A stretch of DNA of 10,357 nt, from assembly GCA_029564595.1 (NCBI GenBank), contig JAKQPS010000122.1:1-10357 (forward strand). The letters run 5' to 3'. The notes under the pieces are model-generated. The model made no database searches. It saw nothing but the letters and a program-made list of their open reading frames with translations, and was not told the origin of the DNA. The position numbers and the translations under genes were made by a program. The DNA comes from a bacterium. GTDB lineage: Bacteria > UBP15 > UBA6099. This document shows positions 6,132 to 10,357 of this stretch, piece after piece (the stretch's first letter is position 1; the number at the start of each line of letters is the position of its first letter).

Positions 6132-7693
6132 TGCGACTTGAATTATTCGGTTTAGGTATGTCTCCATTGCACCGCGCGGGACTGGCTGGTCTATACATGA
6201 CGCTGGACGCTTTCTCCAAGAGCGGATTGAGAATACCCGGTCTGGAATGGAGCTTGTCTCCTTCGGGTGTCGCTCTCGAATGGCTCGACGAAAAACCCGG
6301 CTCGGCGTTCAGGAATCTAATATCGAAGTCATTTCAGATTGACGACAATGGCTTTTTTCATTTTCCGGGGCTGGAAACCGAAGGTCCTCTTTCCATTGAA
6401 CATAAGCATCTTCTTTACGACGCTCTAAAACACACTTTTCTTCAATTTGGGCCGAACCGAAAAACTGGAGCAAAAACAGCTTTATCATATCAAATCAACG
6501 ACCAATTCATTCTTGATGAAGGTTTTTCTCCAATTTTATCTTATAGGCATCAGGGTTCTCCAGAAATGTTTTTAAACAACGATCAATTCTGCGATTCAAT
6601 AAAACTTTCAGGTTGGCTTTTTCCGGGAGGAACTGTAAGGCATGTAGGTTCCGGAGCGACAGACCTTGAAGAGCCGACAGACCGAGCATTGTGTCTCTTG
6701 TTTTCTTCTGTCGGATGCTTCTATTTCAAAATTCAGTCAAAAACACAAGGCCGCAAAACGCGCGCGGCTCTTATTGTTCCTATCATCAACGATTTGGAAG
6801 CATACGTTGAAACTCGCCGAGTCATGTATGGTCAGGATGTCTCTTCGCTCACGGCTTCCGGCGCGTCGGACGCGGCGCTTCGGTTTCTTGTAGCTGTCCG
6901 CGCTTCCCGTCTTGCGGGTCGCATTTCGACTCTTACTGAATCAGATATTCAATGTCAGACAGTTTCTTTTGGCATTGTAGGATGGAATGAAAAACAAAAA
7001 GTCAGAACAATGGTTCAGACCGTTGACGTCAAAACGCTTAAGTATCTCGACAACTATGAAATAGCGGCGAGCATCTTTAAGAACAAATGGCAGCGAATAA
7101 AACAAAAGACAAACCGAAAAGGCGAAATTGAGGCTCCATCTCGCGATTTTGTCAAAACCTACGCCGCGCGTGAGATTATCGCCGGCAACATCGCCCGCGG
7201 ATCTCCTTTTTTTCATGGCTTTTCGAATTACATGACAAACAAAGAAACAAGAGAACAATTACTTTACGAAAGAAAGGAGTTGAACGAAATGGTGGAAAAA
7301 GCAGTGTTTGATGAAGAAAACCAGCGAATCCTGATTTCAGCATGTCATGAGGCGTGGCGTCGAAGGCTGGGACAACTCGGCGACCGTTCTCGCTCTGAAA
7401 GCACAGATTTTAATTCGCTTGCCAACCGGGAGTTTGAACGCTGGCGCGTGTCTCTGGCGCGCTGTAAAAACGCCTCCTCTCTCCGCGAAACACTTGTTGA
7501 CTTCTGGTCCAGAACCGGTCCTCTTCCGGCGTTGCAGAACCGCTGGCAGGACATTCTCTCATTGCTGGACGACCCGCAGTGGCGTTTAGCTAAAGACCTC
7601 GCGCTTCTTGCGCTCGCCAGCTACAAACCGGCAAACAAGGAAGAAGAAGCGGCGCTTGCCGGAGATTCAGATCAAAAAGGAGAAGAACTATGA
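6119..7693 (+). CDS. cas8a1: Cas8a1/Cmx1 large subunit of the MYXAN surveillance complex
   Basis: This is the large subunit, expected to recognise the PAM and recruit Cas3. The 524-residue product opens with LELFGLGMSPLHRAGLAGLY, the signature start of the MYXAN Cas8a1 (Cmx1/Csx13) family, followed by GLEWSLSPSGVALEW and the HFPGL segment (81-85). I chose the ATG at 6119 because GGGGAG (6109-6114) lies just before it. The upstream in-frame ATG at 6068 would add 17 residues unlike the family start, and the ATG at 6131 is farther from the Shine-Dalgarno. The C-terminal third (about 391-524) is predicted helical and polar, resembling a fused small subunit, and has its own ribosome site (see the Cas11 entry). 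The gene overlaps cas3 by 13 bases and cas7 by 4 (ATGA). The family is divergent in sequence; the assignment rests on the N-terminal motif and position. Confidence 0.88.
   Translation: MAQIMRLELFGLGMSPLHRAGLAGLYMTLDAFSKSGLRIPGLEWSLSPSGVALEWLDEKPGSAFRNLISKSFQIDDNGFFHFPGLETEGPLSIEHKHLLYDALKHTFLQFGPNRKTGAKTALSYQINDQFILDEGFSPILSYRHQGSPEMFLNNDQFCDSIKLSGWLFPGGTVRHVGSGATDLEEPTDRALCLLFSSVGCFYFKIQSKTQGRKTRAALIVPIINDLEAYVETRRVMYGQDVSSLTASGASDAALRFLVAVRASRLAGRISTLTESDIQCQTVSFGIVGWNEKQKVRTMVQTVDVKTLKYLDNYEIAASIFKNKWQRIKQKTNRKGEIEAPSRDFVKTYAAREIIAGNIARGSPFFHGFSNYMTNKETREQLLYERKELNEMVEKAVFDEENQRILISACHEAWRRRLGQLGDRSRSESTDFNSLANREFERWRVSLARCKNASSLRETLVDFWSRTGPLPALQNRWQDILSLLDDPQWRLAKDLALLALASYKPANKEEEAALAGDSDQKGEEL
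7273..7279 (+). promoter_or_regulatory. Internal Shine-Dalgarno inside cas8a1
   Basis: AAAGGAG lies 9 bases before an in-frame ATG at 7289 that starts residue 391 of Cas8a1. It is as strong as the ribosome sites that start the other cas genes here, and lies in a stretch coding ordinary residues (ERKELNEM). It is the only well-spaced Shine-Dalgarno plus in-frame ATG that I noticed inside this gene. Confidence 0.55.
7289..7693 (+). CDS. Candidate internally translated Cas11 small subunit (C-terminal Cas8a1)
   Basis: Starting at the ATG at 7289, the cas8a1 frame would give a separate protein of 134 residues, beginning MVEKAVFDEENQRI and ending with the Cas8a1 C-terminus. It is mostly charged and helical-looking (AWRRRLGQLGDRSR, REFERWRVSLARC, RETLVDFWSRTG, AKDLALLALASY) with no transmembrane segment. 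Cas11 small subunits are short all-helical proteins that line the belly of Cascade and support the non-target strand. In subtypes I-B, I-C and I-D they are known to be made from an internal start in the large-subunit gene. No separate cas11 is present between cas6 and cas4-cas1, which fits. The evidence here is the Shine-Dalgarno, spacing, size and position; expression is unproven. Confidence 0.5.
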   Translation: MVEKAVFDEENQRILISACHEAWRRRLGQLGDRSRSESTDFNSLANREFERWRVSLARCKNASSLRETLVDFWSRTGPLPALQNRWQDILSLLDDPQWRLAKDLALLALASYKPANKEEEAALAGDSDQKGEEL

Positions 7694-8730
7694 GCAAACA
7701 TCTTTTCGGAATAGTTGTCACGCCTTACGGCCCCGCAGCCAACAATCGCGGCGAAAACGAAGGAAACATCACCACTCTTCAAAAACTTCTCTGGAAAGGA
7801 GAGGTTCACACCACTGTTTCTGCGGAAGCCATCCGTTGGGCTTACCGTTACTTCTGGCAAAAGAAAGGCCTGCCCGTGAACCGCAAGTGGAACGAGGATA
7901 AAGCCGACCACGAATGGCAGGATAAGACTTGGGCCCCATGGACTGACCCGGACGCCTCCGGCAAAGATATGCCCACTTTTATCGACGACGACGTTCTTGG
8001 ATTCATGCTCGCCGAGGGGGCAAAAACTGACGGCAGCGATTCAACCGACGCCTTGAAGAAAGATCTCAAATCCACCGAAGAACAACTCAAAAGCATGTCG
8101 AAAGAGGACAAAAAAGGCGAGGCTGGAAAAGCTCTAGAAGCAAAAGCCAAAGAACTCAAAGCAACAATCAAGGCTCTCTCTAAAGGAGTTTGTGACAAGC
8201 GACGCGGCCCTCTCGAAATATCACGCGCCATTTCTCTTGTCCCCTTCGCCGGCGACATAACTTTCAACGCAAAAAGCGGCGAAAAGACAAACGTCAGCCT
8301 TTACGGCACTGAAGTTCACGCCACCCGCTATCAGTATGGTTTCGCTATCACCCCTGAAAATCTTCGTGAAAAAGCTCGCGCGCTTGATGTCGTAGACGCC
8401 GTGGCTTCCCTTTCTGAAGTGGCAGGCAACCAGAGCCGTTTTCTGTTTGATTTTTCACCCGAGACCATAATCTTCAGATGGACGGATGATTTCGCTCCAA
8501 GATTTCTCTACGGTTTTTCAGAGCTGGATGGAACGGTTTCAATCACGGACGTGATTTCAAAAATCAAGTCGAAAGACATAGACGCATCCGAACTGTTCAT
8601 CGGCGGCCCGGTCGTCGACTCTCTTTCGGAAGGCGACAAAAAAGAGATTGAAAAAGCCGCTTGTTTCGCAGGAGTCAAACAAGCGACTGAAGCATTGAAG
8701 GCTCGTATCAGCGCCGATCTCGGTCTTTAG
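7690..8730 (+). CDS. cas7: Cas7 backbone subunit, DevR/Cst2 family
   Basis: Cas7 forms the helical backbone that holds the crRNA spacer. The 346-residue product begins with HLFGIVVTPYGPAANNRGEN, and carries NITTLQKLLWKGEVHTTVSAEAIRW and later GTEVHATRYQYGFAI (206-220), all hallmarks of the DevR/Cst2 branch of Cas7. RRGPLEISRAISLVPFAGD (171-189) is also typical. Between about residues 111 and 168 sits a Lys/Glu/Ala-rich, probably helical insert; a variable low-complexity linker here is usual in DevR relatives. The ATG at 7690 overlaps the cas8a1 stop as ATGA and has AGGAG 7 bases upstream, so translation is coupled. In Myxococcus xanthus the devR relative belongs to a sporulation-linked CRISPR operon; nothing here indicates such a role, and the complete gene set points to immunity. 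Confidence 0.94.
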   Translation: MSKHLFGIVVTPYGPAANNRGENEGNITTLQKLLWKGEVHTTVSAEAIRWAYRYFWQKKGLPVNRKWNEDKADHEWQDKTWAPWTDPDASGKDMPTFIDDDVLGFMLAEGAKTDGSDSTDALKKDLKSTEEQLKSMSKEDKKGEAGKALEAKAKELKATIKALSKGVCDKRRGPLEISRAISLVPFAGDITFNAKSGEKTNVSLYGTEVHATRYQYGFAITPENLREKARALDVVDAVASLSEVAGNQSRFLFDFSPETIIFRWTDDFAPRFLYGFSELDGTVSITDVISKIKSKDIDASELFIGGPVVDSLSEGDKKEIEKAACFAGVKQATEALKARISADLGL

Positions 8731-8757
8731 CGTTGAGTGGCTGAAAGAGAGGTATAT

Positions 8758-9402
8758 ATGAATATCGCTTCTTTGTTTGTTTCGATTCCAGTCGCGTCAT
8801 TTCGCGCCCCTTTCGCGCGCGAATACTTTGAGACGCTTCCCTGCCCGCCTCCTTCGACCGTCTTCGGAATGCTGTTGTCAATGGTTGGCGAACCTGACAG
8901 GCTTGCTCATGAAGGCGCGGAAATCGCTTTGGCTCTTGTTTCGCGTCCTGAAAAATCCGTTGTTCTTCGCACTTTGTGGCGCGTCAAAGACCGCAAACAA
9001 CAACCCGGCTCCGGCAACAATAGAACTCCCGGATTTCAAGAACTCCTCACAGGCGTAAATCTTTTTGTGTGGGTTCGCTCCGGAGAGAATGAACGCTCCT
9101 CCGCTTCGCTCGCAGACAGAGTTCAAAAAGCGCTTTCCTCCCCCGTTACAGTCAATCGGTTCGGTGGTCTTTCGCTTGGAGAAAGCTCTCATCTTGTTGA
9201 CGAAGTAAGACCGATTAGAAGCGATGACCCGAAAACAGGCTGGGCGCTGGTGGCGGACCCCAGAGGCAGCCTATCAATGCCGATTTGGCCCGACCATGTC
9301 GGCTCCGCTTCCACTCGTTGGGCGTCTTATTTCTTGCGGGAAGAAAACTTCGACGGATTCCCATCTGAGCAAGCATGGACCGTCGTGTCAAGGAGAGCTT
9401 GA
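8758..9402 (+). CDS. cas5: Cas5 subunit, DevS (Cmx5) family
   Basis: Cas5 caps the 5' handle of the crRNA in the surveillance complex next to Cas8. The 214-residue product starts MNIASLFVSIPVASFRAP and has AREYFETLPCPPPSTVFGML, then VVLRTLWRVK, RFGGLSLGESSHLVDEVRP and HVGSASTRW, a set that is characteristic of the MYXAN Cas5/DevS family. I place the start at the ATG at 8758, which has GAGAGG (8747-8752) 5 bases before it. The in-frame GTG at 8737 would add seven residues that the family lacks and would put this ribosome site inside the coding region. It follows cas7 after a 27-base gap and ends 4 bases before the cas4-cas1 start. The length is normal and no key segment appears to be missing. 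Confidence 0.93.
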   Translation: MNIASLFVSIPVASFRAPFAREYFETLPCPPPSTVFGMLLSMVGEPDRLAHEGAEIALALVSRPEKSVVLRTLWRVKDRKQQPGSGNNRTPGFQELLTGVNLFVWVRSGENERSSASLADRVQKALSSPVTVNRFGGLSLGESSHLVDEVRPIRSDDPKTGWALVADPRGSLSMPIWPDHVGSASTRWASYFLREENFDGFPSEQAWTVVSRRA

Positions 9403-9406
9403 ATTA

Positions 9407-10357
9407 GTGGACGCCTCACACGACCCTCAAATACGCGTCATGGCTCTCCATGCGCTTGCGTATTGTGAGCGTTTGTTCTATCTGGAAGAGGTCGAGGAAA
9501 TCCGGCTCGCGGACGCCGATGTGTTCGCGGGCCGTTCCCTCCACCTTGATCTTGCGTTGGAGAACGCTCTCGAAAAATCCGAAGTCGATCTTTCTTGTGA
9601 AACCCTCGGATTGGTCGGCCGCGCCGACATCATTAAAAAATCCAACGGCGAATGGATTCCTTTCGAGCATAAAAAAGGCGCTTCCCGCGCGGTCGACAAC
9701 GCTCATCAAGCTTGGCCGCCGGACTCCCTTCAGGTTGTCGCATACGCCATGCTCCTCGAAACAAAACTCGGACACCCGGTTTCGGAGGGCAGAATCAGAT
9801 ATCACAGAGACAACGTCACGGTCAGGGTCGCTGTCGATTCTGATGCGCGCCAAAGAGTTCTAGCCGCCGCCGCCCGCGCGCGCCTCCTTCGCTCTTCTCC
9901 CAACCGCCCCCCTGTCGCGGACAACGACCGTCTTTGCCTTCATTGCTCTCTTTCTCCCGTGTGCCTCCCTGAGGAAGATAGAATTGCCCGAAACAAGAAC
10001 TGGTCGCCCATTCGTCTGTTCCCTCCAGACAGGGAGGGTCGCGCCATTCACGTCACGTCCCATTCCGCCGTGATTCGCCGCTCCAACGACCAGCTAACCG
10101 TCCAAGTCAAGGATGCGGACGACCTTCATTTCTCTTCGAACGAAATCGACTCGCTCATTCTCCACGGGTATCCGCAGATAACCACGCAGGCGCTCCATCA
10201 CTGCGCATACAACGGGATTCCCGTTCATTGGATATCCGCCGGCGGACGCTACGTCGCCGGACTTCTCGCCGGAGCAGGCTCGGTTCAACGGCGACTCAGA
10301 CAATTCAAAGCCTTATCGTCTCCGGCCATTTGTATTGATCTTTCCAGAAGAACCGCC
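9407..10357 (+). CDS. cas4-cas1: Cas4-Cas1 fusion protein, N-terminal 317 residues (partial, runs off right edge)
   Basis: This is a spacer-acquisition protein in which Cas4 trims and orients prespacers and Cas1 integrates them. The frame from GTG 9407 is open to the last base. The Cas4 part (about 1-195) shows RVMALHALAYCERLFYLE with Cys20, GRADI with Asp73, PFEHKKG (Glu87, Lys89; RecB-type nuclease), DSLQVVAYA with Gln109, and Cys177, Cys180 and Cys186, which with Cys20 would hold a 4Fe-4S cluster. All expected residues are present. From about residue 200 the chain continues without a break into Cas1 (IHVTSHSAVIRR, then SLILHGYPQITTQALHHC and GIPVHWISAGGRYVAGLL), the N-terminal beta domain; the catalytic Glu/His residues lie beyond the edge. 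GTG is chosen since AGGAG (9391-9395) lies 11 bases upstream; the ATG at 9440 would remove conserved residues. Confidence 0.93.
   Translation, partial: MDASHDPQIRVMALHALAYCERLFYLEEVEEIRLADADVFAGRSLHLDLALENALEKSEVDLSCETLGLVGRADIIKKSNGEWIPFEHKKGASRAVDNAHQAWPPDSLQVVAYAMLLETKLGHPVSEGRIRYHRDNVTVRVAVDSDARQRVLAAAARARLLRSSPNRPPVADNDRLCLHCSLSPVCLPEEDRIARNKNWSPIRLFPPDREGRAIHVTSHSAVIRRSNDQLTVQVKDADDLHFSSNEIDSLILHGYPQITTQALHHCAYNGIPVHWISAGGRYVAGLLAGAGSVQRRLRQFKALSSPAICIDLSRRTA

Noticed and set aside
3238-8730. Equating this operon with the Myxococcus dev developmental locus
   Set aside because: Cas7 and Cas5 belong to the DevR and DevS families, but the set also holds intact cas6, cas3 and cas4-cas1; family membership alone does not show a role in development.
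8737-8757. GTG start for Cas5 at 8737
   Set aside because: The ribosome site GAGAGG at 8747-8752 serves the ATG at 8758, and the family begins at that Met.
9416-9863. Frames on both strands at 9416-9853 and 9450-9863
   Set aside because: They lie wholly inside the Cas4 domain frame, which has all Fe-S and nuclease residues.

Overview
The window carries two divergent units. On the left, reading leftwards on the minus strand, is the N-terminal 868 residues of a very large exported protein. On the right, reading rightwards, is a type I CRISPR-Cas operon of the MYXAN (Myxococcus/DevTRS-like) family, which runs off the right edge inside a cas4-cas1 fusion gene. The MYXAN Cas set, the Cys/Asp-rich tandem repeats of the surface protein and the good Shine-Dalgarno and sigma-70-like signals suggest a Gram-negative bacterium. 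It could belong to the Myxococcota/deltaproteobacterial group or an uncultured phylum with similar repeat proteins. Base composition is moderate, not the very high GC of cultured Myxococcus. This taxonomic guess is inference only.

Region 1 (1-2606, minus strand): an open frame with no stop from the ATG at 2606 to the window edge. It starts with a basic N-terminus and a single hydrophobic segment. An extracytoplasmic beta-sandwich-like domain follows, then a duplicated two-domain Ig-like module (period 552 bp), then at least eleven copies of a 34-residue, four-cysteine, Asp-rich repeat at an exact 102-bp period. Plus-strand open frames across this region are shadows of the repeats.

Region 2 (2607-3237): the divergent intergenic region. 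It holds a plausible minus-strand promoter for the surface protein (TTGACA-18-TAAAAT), a plausible plus-strand promoter for the cas operon (TTGCAC-18-TATAAT), several short dyad elements and one or two doubtful small ORFs.

Region 3 (3238-10357, plus strand): cas6, cas3 (HD nuclease plus helicase), cas8a1/cmx1, cas7 (DevR family), cas5 (DevS family) and cas4-cas1 (partial). The genes overlap or lie a few bases apart, so this is one transcription unit with translational coupling. Cas6 would process the crRNA; Cas8a1, Cas7 and Cas5 would form the Cascade-like surveillance complex; Cas3 would unwind and degrade the target; and Cas4-Cas1 (with a Cas2 expected beyond the edge) would acquire spacers. 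No CRISPR array is present in the window.

The most interesting hidden signal is a strong internal Shine-Dalgarno and ATG inside cas8a1 (SD 7273-7279, ATG 7289). It would release a separate 134-residue C-terminal protein, the size expected of a Cas11 small subunit that this operon otherwise lacks.
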